A stretch of DNA of 64,000 bases from ENR-C20 sp942493145. Lineage in GTDB: Bacteria; Bacillota; Clostridia; Acetivibrionales; DTU013. The stretch is from NCBI GenBank assembly GCA_942493145.1, contig OW818679.1:3906001-3970000 (forward strand), read 5' to 3'. A program made the translations under genes and the position numbers. The first letter of the stretch is position 1, and each line of letters begins with the position of its first letter. Shown in pieces: positions 1 to 7,918 of the stretch. The notes beneath the pieces are model-generated. The model did no database searches. It saw only the letters and a list, made by a program, of their open reading frames with translations, and had not been told where the DNA came from.

Positions 1-249
1 CATTGGATTGCAAGCAGATGTTATTTAAAAGCATATGGCATAGAGCCATTGTTAAGATATGGTGTGGGATTGGCAAAAAGTTATTACAAATTGGCTGAGC
101 ATGATAAAATTAGAGGGCTATATACTGACCTTATGAATAATAATCCTTCGCTTGAAATTATTGAAGATATACAAGTTGAGTTTGAACGATTATTAAAATA
201 TAAGAACTCTGAGCAAAAAAAAGAAAATACTGCAATTTGTTTTTCGTGA
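1..249 (+). CDS. C-terminal end of a protein truncated by the window edge
   Basis: The reading frame is open from base 1 and ends with TGA at 247-249, so this is the last 82 residues of a gene that begins outside the window. It is helical and rich in Leu, Tyr, Lys and Glu. The spacing of 'WIASRCYLKAYG' and 'GLAKSYYKLAE' resembles a tetratricopeptide-like helical hairpin, but too little is present to name a family. A TTG at 49 could serve as an internal start, but it has no ribosome site and the upstream codons are also coding-like. Function is unknown. Confidence 0.55.
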   Translation, partial: HWIASRCYLKAYGIEPLLRYGVGLAKSYYKLAEHDKIRGLYTDLMNNNPSLEIIEDIQVEFERLLKYKNSEQKKENTAICFS

Positions 250-264
250 TCAATTCATATATAT

Positions 265-294
265 TTGCAGCCACCCTGTCCTTTGTGTTATAAT
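265..294 (+). promoter_or_regulatory. Sigma-A-type promoter in front of the ABC-F gene
   Basis: A TTGCAG (265-270) and a perfect TATAAT (289-294) are 18 bp apart, directly after the stop codon of the preceding gene. Transcription would start near 301, giving a leader of about 180 nt before the GTG start at 480. Confidence 0.5.
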
Positions 295-308
295 ATGCCG
301 ATGCCTGT

Positions 309-347
309 ATAAGTTGCATTTAGTAATTCATATGCAACTTATATTTT
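309..347 (+). terminator. Hairpin plus T-run in the ABC-F leader (terminator or attenuator)
   Basis: A perfect 11-bp inverted repeat (ATAAGTTGCAT at 309-319, its complement at 332-342) is followed by ATTTTT. It lies downstream of the putative promoter at 265-294 and about 135 bp before the ABC-F start. It may simply end the upstream gene, or it may act as a transcription attenuator in the ABC-F leader. Confidence 0.5.
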
Positions 348-479
348 TGATGCAGTCAGTCAATAAAATGAAGTGACTAATTTTTACATCACATAAAATC
401 TAAAAATATAATTCATTTTATATTTTATATAGAAGTAAGTTATAAACAACATCTAGAACGAAAAGGACGGTAGTTACAA

Positions 480-2096
480 GTGATCAGTGCAAACGGCATA
501 TCCCTAAGATACGGTGGACGCTCATTGTTCGACAATGTGAATATCAAGTTCACACCCGGCAATTGTTACGGCATAATTGGAGCAAACGGCTCAGGTAAAT
601 CAACCTTTCTGAAGATCCTTTCAGGAGAGATCGAGGCTAACACCGGTGATATATCGATCTCATCGGGAGAAAGGCTGGCGGTTCTCAAGCAGAATCATTA
701 CGAATTTGACGAATATGAAGTGCTCAAAACAGTCATGTTGGGCCATAAAAGGCTCTGCGAAATAATGGATGCAAAAGAAATACTTTATGCAAAGGCCGAT
801 TTCTCCGAAGAGGATGGAATAAAGCTTTCAGAGCTGGAGGCGGAATTCGCCGAGCTGAACGGCTGGGAGGCTGAATCTGAAGCCGCAACCCTGCTGAACG
901 GTCTTGGTATCAGCGAAGATCTTCATTATAAAAAGATGATTGACCTGGACGGCAACGACAAGGTCCGCGTGCTTCTTGCGCAGGCCATCTTTGGCAGCCC
1001 TGATATCCTGCTGATGGACGAACCTACAAACCATTTGGACGTAGCCTCCATCAGCTGGCTGGAAAACTTCCTGTATAATTTTGAGAATATCGTCATCGTG
1101 GTATCCCATGACAGGCATTTCCTCAACAAGGTCTGCACCCATATCGCAGACATCGATTACAGCAAGATCCAGCTTTATACCGGCAACTACGATTTCTGGT
1201 ACGAGTCCAGCCAGCTGGCACTCCAGCAAGCCAGGGACGCAAACAAAAAGACAGAAGCCAAGATAGCTGAGTTGCAGGAGTTCATTCAGCGATTCAGTGC
1301 AAATGCATCTAAATCAAAACAGGCAACCTCAAGGAAAAAGCAGCTTGATAAGCTTACCATTGAAGATATAAGACCATCATCAAGGAAATATCCCTTTATC
1401 GATTTCAAACCGGAAAGGGAAGCAGGCAATGTGCTTCTCGAGGTGAATGGGCTTTGCAAATCGTCCGACAGCGAAATCGTACTGAATGATTTGTCCTTTA
1501 CTGTAGACAAGGGCGACAAGATTGCCTTCGTAGGTTCTGAAGGACTGCCTAAGACTACACTTTTTAAAATCCTCATGGGAGAGCTTAAAGCTGACAGCGG
1601 TGATTTCAAATGGGGTATCACTACCTCGCAGGCATATTTCCCCAAGGATAACTCAGAATTCTTTGACGGCGTAGATCTTACACTGGTGGAATGGTTGAGG
1701 CAGTACTCGAAGGAACAGACTGAAACCTTCCTCCGCGGCTGGCTGGGCAGAATGCTGTTCTCTGGTGAAGAGGCGCTCAAGAAGGCCTGTGTCCTTTCCG
1801 GTGGAGAAAAAGTCCGGTGCATGTTTGCAAGAATGATGCTGTCCGGAGCGAATGTTCTTCTGATGGATGAGCCGACAAACCATCTTGACCTTGAATCCAT
1901 CACTGCGCTGAACAACGGACTGATAAGATACCCTGGCACAGTACTGTTCGTGTCCCATGACCATCAGTTTGTTCAAACAATAGCTAACAGGATAATTGAG
2001 ATTACACCAAAAGGCGTGATAGATGTAAGGATGTCCTACGACGAATTCCTGGAAAACGATGAGTTACAGGCAAAGAGGAAGTCTATGTACTCATAG
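480..2096 (+). CDS. ABC-F family ATPase (YkpA/YbiT-like), one degenerate ATP site
   Basis: A soluble twin-ATPase protein of 538 aa with no membrane segments. ABC-F proteins act on the ribosome as translation factors or antibiotic-protection proteins. NBD1 has Walker A GANGSGKST (34-42) and Walker B/DEPTNHLD (178-187), but its signature reads LDGND (156-160) instead of LSGG. NBD2 has a degenerate Walker A, GSEGLPKTT (352-360, Pro for the Gly before Lys), but an intact LSGGEKV (439-445) and DEPTNHLD (463-470). A charged linker (about 250-300) joins the two. Start is GTG at 480, behind AAAGGACGG. It stands alone, with a hairpin in its leader. I believe a weakened second Walker A occurs in other YkpA-like members, so it may be a subfamily trait. 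Confidence 0.9.
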   Translation: MISANGISLRYGGRSLFDNVNIKFTPGNCYGIIGANGSGKSTFLKILSGEIEANTGDISISSGERLAVLKQNHYEFDEYEVLKTVMLGHKRLCEIMDAKEILYAKADFSEEDGIKLSELEAEFAELNGWEAESEAATLLNGLGISEDLHYKKMIDLDGNDKVRVLLAQAIFGSPDILLMDEPTNHLDVASISWLENFLYNFENIVIVVSHDRHFLNKVCTHIADIDYSKIQLYTGNYDFWYESSQLALQQARDANKKTEAKIAELQEFIQRFSANASKSKQATSRKKQLDKLTIEDIRPSSRKYPFIDFKPEREAGNVLLEVNGLCKSSDSEIVLNDLSFTVDKGDKIAFVGSEGLPKTTLFKILMGELKADSGDFKWGITTSQAYFPKDNSEFFDGVDLTLVEWLRQYSKEQTETFLRGWLGRMLFSGEEALKKACVLSGGEKVRCMFARMMLSGANVLLMDEPTNHLDLESITALNNGLIRYPGTVLFVSHDHQFVQTIANRIIEITPKGVIDVRMSYDEFLENDELQAKRKSMYS

Positions 2097-2139
2097 GGTT
2101 GACGGGGGATTGACAGAGGGACGGGGGGGTTGTCAATCT

Positions 2140-2775
2140 TTATCTGAATAGTCCGGAAACCCAGTTTAATACCTGCAGGTCGAATACCATGCCCAGAAGG
2201 AAGCTCCAGGCGAATACGACTGAGAAGGTCAACCTCCTGAGCAGCATCCCACTGCTGAAAAGCACGTTAAGTCCGCGGGTTATAATAGCCGAGGACCAGA
2301 TGACGATGATAAGGTAAATTATCATGGACAACGAGAGCATCATCTGACTGCTGTTTTCATCAAGACTCCGGAAAAGCAGGTAATACAAGGCAATACTTAC
2401 CGGAACCACCAGGAAGTGCGACATCACATATACCTTCATCACCTTGATTGATGAAGCGTTGTGAGGCTGCCCTTCCTTTTTCTTCAGGTATTTCAGCAGG
2501 TCGAATACAGGGACAGAAAAGAATACAACGTCTATGACCCCTAGGCCGATTACAGCAATTATCCCGATCACAAGATTGTATATTAAATCCGGGTTGTTCT
2601 TACCGGTGAAAAGTGTTTCATAAGAATAAATAAAGTCCGGTGAAAAAAGGTCAATGATTCCTACGATGATTATTCCTGCAATGAGGAATGCCATCCTGTC
2701 GGTAAGTCTTTCATATATTTTAATCGGATATAGAATTATATCCAAAATTTTGTTTTGTTTCTGTTTATCTTCCAT
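2140..2775 (-). CDS. Yip1-like integral membrane protein
   Basis: A 211-aa protein with about five hydrophobic segments (near residues 28-46, 66-92, 112-135, 143-167 and 180-205) after a charged, Lys/Gln-rich N-terminus. The layout and the 'IIDLFSPDF' region after the first helix resemble Yip1-domain proteins, which often accompany ABC-2 exporters, but the match is by pattern only. It is the last gene of a minus-strand cluster starting at 7763 and follows the second permease by 46 bp. An AAGGAG lies 14 nt before ATG, which is long, so initiation may be weak or coupled. Substrate and role are unknown. Confidence 0.6.
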   Translation of the reverse strand: MEDKQKQNKILDIILYPIKIYERLTDRMAFLIAGIIIVGIIDLFSPDFIYSYETLFTGKNNPDLIYNLVIGIIAVIGLGVIDVVFFSVPVFDLLKYLKKKEGQPHNASSIKVMKVYVMSHFLVVPVSIALYYLLFRSLDENSSQMMLSLSMIIYLIIVIWSSAIITRGLNVLFSSGMLLRRLTFSVVFAWSFLLGMVFDLQVLNWVSGLFR

Positions 2776-2821
2776 AGTCGTACTATTGTCTCCTTTGCAA
2801 CTATACTATTATATCAGCTTC

Positions 2822-4024
2822 TCAGTTCCTTATGGCTTTTTCAATGAAAAAATATCCCAACGGCAGCAACAAAATCGATATGGCAGATAAAACAACAATT
2901 GCAGCCATTATGCCGGCTCCGTCAGACGGATTGAGCAGAAGCCTGTCCATTGCCTCCAACGCCCATCCCTGTGGCGTGAATTTTGACAGCAGGCTTATTC
3001 CCCGGGGCATCGTTACAAAATTCCAGAAACATCCACCGGCAAATCCGGTGAGCATTGCCAGAACCGGACCTATTGCCTGCAGCTGCGCCTGAGTTTTCAA
3101 CACTGCTGATAGAAAAAGGCTGATGGATATGACTGCAAGTATGTAAACAAAGAAAACCAGCCATGACAGAAATCCCGGGAACAGGCTTACACCGGATATC
3201 AGCCGGCTGAATGTTGCATAAAGCACTACCTGAAGCCCCCCCGCCACCAGAAGAGCCAGTATGCTACCTGCATAAGACGTCCCAAGGGCACCGCTGCCGG
3301 CGATCAGCCGTTTCAACGTACCATTCGTCCTTTCCTCCACAAGCCATCCGCTTCCAAAAAGCATATAGAACATTACAAAAGCTGTGATCAAGCCGGTTGA
3401 AGTAGCTGCAGCAGCAGACACAGAGCTTTTCACTACAGGTTCCACTGTGTTTTTCCCCTCAAGCTCATAATAATCAACTGTCATAAGCGGTTCCGGTTCC
3501 CACATGGCATCGTTGTATGCCAGTATTTCGTTCTTTGCTTCATCAGCTATTTTTTCCATCCTGTGCTCCTGCAGCCATTCCGTTGCCATATTTCCCGAAA
3601 GAAGTCTCATCACTTCAGCCGCCAAAAGCTCAGAGGTGAAGGCTGAAGAAAATGATGATGGCGATGAAGCAGCCTCAATGAATCCGCCGCCTTCTCCCCT
3701 GCCTATCATTTCACCAAAGCCCTTCTTAATGATGTAGACCTGTTCCACACTATCGCCTTCAAGCATATCCAGTGCATTTTCCCTGTCGGTTTCAGAAACG
3801 CTTATACCTTCACCTGTCTTCACCCTTTCAAGTAGTGTTTCAGAGTAAGCGCTCCGGTCTTCGTCGACAAGGGCAATCGGTATGGTATCCATTTTTTCAT
3901 ATCTTAAAGAGAAACCTGTGGCTGCTGCAATAAAAATGGGCAGAACAATCATAACCCCAAAAAAGAGCTTGTCTGACAGCATCATTTTAATTTTGTAGAA
4001 TGTAACCGTCAAAAGTCTTGCCAC
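2822..4024 (-). CDS. ABC-2 type transporter permease
   Basis: A 400-aa permease of the ABC-2 (NodJ/YhgE-like) type. One membrane helix near residues 17-38 is followed by a large extracytoplasmic region (about 40-200). Five more helices follow (about 205-225, 245-270, 280-310, 318-340 and 375-395). It is paired with the related permease at 4073-5278; the two would form a heterodimeric channel driven by the ATPase at 7035-7763. Start is GTG, with AGGAGG about 11 nt upstream. Exporters of this kind move drugs, peptides or lipids outward; the sequence does not reveal the substrate. Confidence 0.85.
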   Translation of the reverse strand: MARLLTVTFYKIKMMLSDKLFFGVMIVLPIFIAAATGFSLRYEKMDTIPIALVDEDRSAYSETLLERVKTGEGISVSETDRENALDMLEGDSVEQVYIIKKGFGEMIGRGEGGGFIEAASSPSSFSSAFTSELLAAEVMRLLSGNMATEWLQEHRMEKIADEAKNEILAYNDAMWEPEPLMTVDYYELEGKNTVEPVVKSSVSAAAATSTGLITAFVMFYMLFGSGWLVEERTNGTLKRLIAGSGALGTSYAGSILALLVAGGLQVVLYATFSRLISGVSLFPGFLSWLVFFVYILAVISISLFLSAVLKTQAQLQAIGPVLAMLTGFAGGCFWNFVTMPRGISLLSKFTPQGWALEAMDRLLLNPSDGAGIMAAIVVLSAISILLLPLGYFFIEKAIRN

Positions 4025-4072
4025 TCAGCCACGTTCCTCCTGCACTCCATCATTTTCACTTAACCCGCTGTT

Positions 4073-5278
4073 CTATCTGGCCGATAATTTCATAATTGAT
4101 AATGACGCACCAAAAAGCACAAGGCCCATGGCAAGCAGCACAAGGGCACTTGTCGTGACCGTCAGCGCTTCGTTACCAGAAAAAAGTACCATGAAGCCAT
4201 CCATTGCCCACCTGTTTATTGTGAACCGACTCATCTCACGTACAAATCCAGGCATCGACGAAAGAGGATAAATACTTCCACCAATCACGGCCATGACCAG
4301 GATCCCCAGATTTCCCAACGCATCAGCTGCAGCCGGTGTCCTTGAAACCGCCGAAACAAACACCGACCAGGCAGATACTGCAAAAATCAGTGACCCAAAA
4401 AGTATCAGGATACTTTTTAAAGGTGCTCCCCAATAGTTCCTGAAAATCAATGAGGTCAGGAGGATGACAGTGGTTGCCTGAATTGCCGACAAAAGAACGG
4501 ATACGATAAGCTTTGACAGCACTACCCTGAACATTCCGGCCGGTGACGCAGCCAACCTGACCGACACTCCCGAGCTTTTCTCGGCTACAAGCATCTTCAT
4601 GCCGGGCATTCCGGTAAACATTATAAAGACAACCAGCAATGCGGCCGTGAAATATTCAGCAGGTGTGAGATTCAGGTTTCCTGGGCCTTCAAGCTGTACA
4701 AAAACATCTTTCCTTGCAAGAGCCTCAAGAAAGTATACCATTACCGACTCGTTATACTGCTCATCAAGCTCCTGATTATCAAGACCTGCGAGTTCATTAT
4801 AGTGATATATCGTCATTATTGTGCTCTGGGCTGCAGAAACAAGGTTTGTCACGCTCTTCATCAGATTCCTGACGATGCCCGATTCAAAGGGCCGTGCAGC
4901 ATTGCCGGTGACAACGAGCGGAACATTTATTCCTGCTGCGATATTACCTGTGAAATTCTCAGGAATTACTACAATAGAAGCAATGCTGCCTTCAGCGAGC
5001 ATTTTCTCCGCTTCAGCCCGATCTGCCCTGATGACTTTGTTGAATATCTCCATCTCATCAAATTGTGCAGTCAGCATCCTCGTCTGTGCAGTGTCCTCCA
5101 TATCCACAAGTGCTATATCGAAGGGCTGGATGAAGCTTGACTTTTCAAGATATGGTCCCAGTGCATATGTGAAAAAGCTGATAAATGCCAGAGGCGCAAC
5201 GAGGAGAAGGACGCAGGCCTTCCAGTCCCTTAGAAACAGCTTAAGATCATTTTTAAGCAGCGTAGCCAGTATGGTCAT
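4073..5278 (-). CDS. ABC-2 type transporter permease
   Basis: A 401-aa ABC-2 permease with an N-terminal helix (about 20-42), a long outer domain and five C-terminal helices, similar in plan to its neighbour. The frame is open to 5323, but the ATG at 5278 is preferred. It sits behind a G-rich ribosome site (GGGGG...GGGG), gives the family-typical 'MTILATLLKNDLKLFLRD' start, and matches the sister permease in length. The longer version would add 15 residues encoded by a duplicated 14-bp segment and has no ribosome site. It is the third gene of the ATPase-anchor-permease-permease cassette. Confidence 0.85.
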   Translation of the reverse strand: MTILATLLKNDLKLFLRDWKACVLLLVAPLAFISFFTYALGPYLEKSSFIQPFDIALVDMEDTAQTRMLTAQFDEMEIFNKVIRADRAEAEKMLAEGSIASIVVIPENFTGNIAAGINVPLVVTGNAARPFESGIVRNLMKSVTNLVSAAQSTIMTIYHYNELAGLDNQELDEQYNESVMVYFLEALARKDVFVQLEGPGNLNLTPAEYFTAALLVVFIMFTGMPGMKMLVAEKSSGVSVRLAASPAGMFRVVLSKLIVSVLLSAIQATTVILLTSLIFRNYWGAPLKSILILFGSLIFAVSAWSVFVSAVSRTPAAADALGNLGILVMAVIGGSIYPLSSMPGFVREMSRFTINRWAMDGFMVLFSGNEALTVTTSALVLLAMGLVLFGASLSIMKLSAR

Positions 5279-5300
5279 CTGACCCCAATCCCCCGTGAAT

Positions 5301-5341
5301 GTATTTGTTGGGCAATCTTCCATTATTGTATTTGTTGGGCA
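5301..5341. repeat. 14-bp direct repeat between the anchor protein and permease genes
   Basis: GTATTTGTTGGGCA occurs at 5301-5314 and again at 5328-5341, separated by 13 bp. It lies in the 69-bp gap between two minus-strand genes, just upstream of the permease ribosome site. It could be a short tandem duplication or a paired binding site. Confidence 0.7.
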
Positions 5342-5347
5342 GCTTTT

Positions 5348-7027
5348 CTATTTCGTAATAAATGCATCCATGACCGGCTTGTTAGTCAGATAAAACACGC
5401 CCAGGGATGCCATGAGTTCTCTTTCAACCCTCCCGAGTTCTTCGTCTGTAGCTGTGTAAATATCCGTGTTCTTTTTGCTGTCCAGTGCGGGGATGGAGAA
5501 GGGGTCTATCCCCAGTCTGTCCTCCCCTGCCAGTTTAAGCGAGATGTCCGTATCGTCAACTCCAAAGGATGGCAGTTTCATCTTTATGCTTATTTCCGTG
5601 TTCCGGTTCTCAGTCCTCAGCTTGTCATTTTTCCAGCTCAGGCTGGTAATCTGGCCGGATATGGCCTCCTGTCCACCTTCAGTGGTATTACCCCATGCCA
5701 GGTTATACTTTATGGTGTCCATTCGTTTATTTGATGCAGAGTCAATCCCACTATCAAGGTCTACCGTAATCGAATTTGAATTCATAATGCCATCTGCCGT
5801 TCCACTCCAGCTTATCTCAAGCCTGCCGTCATTTACGCCTTCAATTTCAGAAGACATAAAAGCGGTGTGTACATTAACATCTGCCTCATCGCCTTCTTCT
5901 CTATCCTTCATAGCAGCATTGATCCGCCTGTCAAGTATGCTTCCCTGACCGTCTATGACAACGGTCATTTCAATCCCGTCCGGGAACTCTACAGTCTCAA
6001 GTTCTTTAAGTATCGAAGCCATAAAGCTTTCCAAGTCTTCCTTAAACTCCGCCGTTTTGATCATTTCCTTTTCATCCCCGCTGAAGACAAGCCCACCTGC
6101 TTTTTCAAGATATTCCAAAAGCTGAAATAGTCCGGCATCGGCCGCAAGATCAGAAAATGAAGCAAGATTCCCATATGTCAGCGCCATTAGCTTTTCGTCT
6201 TTGAATACCTCTTCGGCAAGTCCTTTCACCAGCGCAGCAGCATCCTTTTCGCCAATAGTCACAAATATCTGCTGCCCCTGTATCTTCTGTCCCCGAATTT
6301 CTACCTGTACTTTTTCACCGAAGGCGACATCCTTTTCACCAATAAATCCAGAAACCATTGTACCAATGGTTATTGCGGAACTATCAACTTCGCCTTTATC
6401 ATAATGCAATGCTTTCAGGCTTTCGTTCAGAGTGGGAAGCCTTACCGGCCTTACCGGCAGCGCGAACCTTTCATAAACCTGCTCAAGCTTATCCCTTTCA
6501 AATGAAAAATACCTGTCGGGAGAAAGGAAGGGGATGTCAAAATACAGCCTGCTTCCAAGTTTTGATCCACCCGGGCCATCAGCCTTAACATCAGCTGTAT
6601 ATATATCCGCCCCGAGGAGGGGATTCTTCTCGAGCAACAGCGAAAGCTCGGTCGCCGAAGTGCCTGCAACAGCGTCCCTGTTGGTATCCGCTACAACTTT
6701 GCATTTCCCGATTATGTCAAAAATTCCTGTTGGATTGTCTATGCCAAAGGGCTTTTTATCCCTGGAGCTGATGTCTGCGGTCAATTCGACCCGTGTTCTG
6801 TACCTTTCAGCCTGCCGGGCTTTATCTTTCTCAACCATTATGTTGTAGTAATTGTCAAACTGTCCGGAGTATTTCGAAAAATTCCGGCGTTCAGCATCAA
6901 ACCAGAGATCCCGCGGGGTTTTTGTTGATTTGACCACTAAGACTGTCACGATACTCGCCACAATAATCAGCAGTGCAGCCACCAGAATCAAAACTGGCCT
7001 TTTTGAAATATAATTATTTTTACTCAT
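5348..7027 (-). CDS. Membrane-anchored extracytoplasmic protein of an ABC exporter cassette
   Basis: A 559-aa protein with one N-terminal membrane helix (about residues 10-32) and a large hydrophilic outer domain rich in beta-type segments. I think it belongs to the DUF6583-type proteins seen beside ABC-2 exporters, but this is a recollection, not a computed match. It starts 7 nt after the ATPase stop and precedes the two permeases, so all four genes are probably co-transcribed. It has no lipobox and no catalytic motif I recognise. A role as an external accessory or sensor subunit is inferred from position only. Confidence 0.7.
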   Translation of the reverse strand: MSKNNYISKRPVLILVAALLIIVASIVTVLVVKSTKTPRDLWFDAERRNFSKYSGQFDNYYNIMVEKDKARQAERYRTRVELTADISSRDKKPFGIDNPTGIFDIIGKCKVVADTNRDAVAGTSATELSLLLEKNPLLGADIYTADVKADGPGGSKLGSRLYFDIPFLSPDRYFSFERDKLEQVYERFALPVRPVRLPTLNESLKALHYDKGEVDSSAITIGTMVSGFIGEKDVAFGEKVQVEIRGQKIQGQQIFVTIGEKDAAALVKGLAEEVFKDEKLMALTYGNLASFSDLAADAGLFQLLEYLEKAGGLVFSGDEKEMIKTAEFKEDLESFMASILKELETVEFPDGIEMTVVIDGQGSILDRRINAAMKDREEGDEADVNVHTAFMSSEIEGVNDGRLEISWSGTADGIMNSNSITVDLDSGIDSASNKRMDTIKYNLAWGNTTEGGQEAISGQITSLSWKNDKLRTENRNTEISIKMKLPSFGVDDTDISLKLAGEDRLGIDPFSIPALDSKKNTDIYTATDEELGRVERELMASLGVFYLTNKPVMDAFITK

Positions 7028-7034
7028 ATTCCCC

Positions 7035-7763
7035 TCATCCCTCCAAGCCCATCAGTACCTCTTCCATACTGCCACATCCGAGGGCTTCCTTCAGTCCTTC
7101 AGTGGTACCGACCGCCCTGATACGACCCTTTTCCATTACTGCCATCCTGTCACAGATCGATTCCATTTCATCTATATAGTGACTGGTGAAAATCACCGTC
7201 CGTCCTTCCTCCTTTAGTCCCTTCACCGCTTCCAGCACATATCTCCTGGATTGTATATCCACCCCCGCAGTCGGCTCGTCCATGACAAGTATCCCGGGAT
7301 GGTGCAGCAGTGCGACTGCTATATTGAGCCTTCTCTTCATCCCTCCCGAATACTCTGACACCCTGTCGCCCGCCCTGTCCTTCAACTTGACCACTGAAAG
7401 GGCTTCTTCAATCCTTTCCTTCTTCAGTGATCCACGAAGTCCGTAAATACCGGCCCAGAAGCTGAGATTGTCCATACCTGTGAGTGCAGGATAAAGTGCA
7501 GTCTCCTGAGGAACCAGACCGATGATTTTCCTGACCTTGTCCGGATATCTGGTGACACTGGCCGAGTTTATCAGGATATCCCCTGATGTCGGACGGCATA
7601 TGGTTGTCAGTATTGATATAAAAGTGGATTTGCCGGCACCATTCGGTCCAAGCAGGCCGAATATCTCACCCCTGGAAATCGAGAGGTTGACATCCTCCAG
7701 CACTGTCGCATGGCCGAATTTCTTTGTCAGGCTATTGACCTGGATGATTGGTTCAGTATCCAT
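7035..7763 (-). CDS. ABC transporter ATP-binding protein (exporter, CcmA/DrrA type)
   Basis: A 242-aa ATPase with Walker A 'GLLGPNGAGKST' (near residue 37), Q-loop 'LVPQE', signature 'YSGGMKRRLNIA', Walker B 'ILVMDEPTAGVD' and H-loop 'FTSHY'. The 'SGGMKRR' and 'DEPTAGVD' forms are typical of drug and lipid ABC-2 exporters. The frame extends to a TTG at 7769, but ATG 7763 has GGAGAG at a 6-nt spacing and the TTG has none. It is the first gene of the minus-strand exporter operon and would power the two permeases that follow. Confidence 0.92.
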   Translation of the reverse strand: MDTEPIIQVNSLTKKFGHATVLEDVNLSISRGEIFGLLGPNGAGKSTFISILTTICRPTSGDILINSASVTRYPDKVRKIIGLVPQETALYPALTGMDNLSFWAGIYGLRGSLKKERIEEALSVVKLKDRAGDRVSEYSGGMKRRLNIAVALLHHPGILVMDEPTAGVDIQSRRYVLEAVKGLKEEGRTVIFTSHYIDEMESICDRMAVMEKGRIRAVGTTEGLKEALGCGSMEEVLMGLEG

Positions 7764-7850
7764 CCGCAACTCTCCGTCGAATCAGAATTTTCCATTAAAT
7801 TATATCATATAGTTTAGGGTTACATGTGGAAAAACTTAACACCAACGTCA

Positions 7851-7879
7851 TGGAGATTTTTATACAAAAGGTATATAAT
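7851..7879 (+). promoter_or_regulatory. Possible promoter of glgB
   Basis: A TATAAT at 7874-7879 lies 40 bp before the glgB start, with a weak -35 (TGGAGA, 7851-7856) at a 17-bp spacing. Confidence 0.4.
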
Positions 7880-7918
7880 AATGATTGCACTGCAAGGTAA
7901 AGGAGGTTTATCCGACAT

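Noticed and set aside
1286..1939. Opposite-strand frame of 217 codons inside the ABC-F gene
   Set aside because: It is a shadow of the well-supported ABC-F frame and has Ser/Pro-rich, non-protein-like composition.
4073..5323. Longer start of the second ABC-2 permease at 5323
   Set aside because: No ribosome site; the extra 15 residues come from a duplicated 14-bp segment, and the ATG at 5278 is better.
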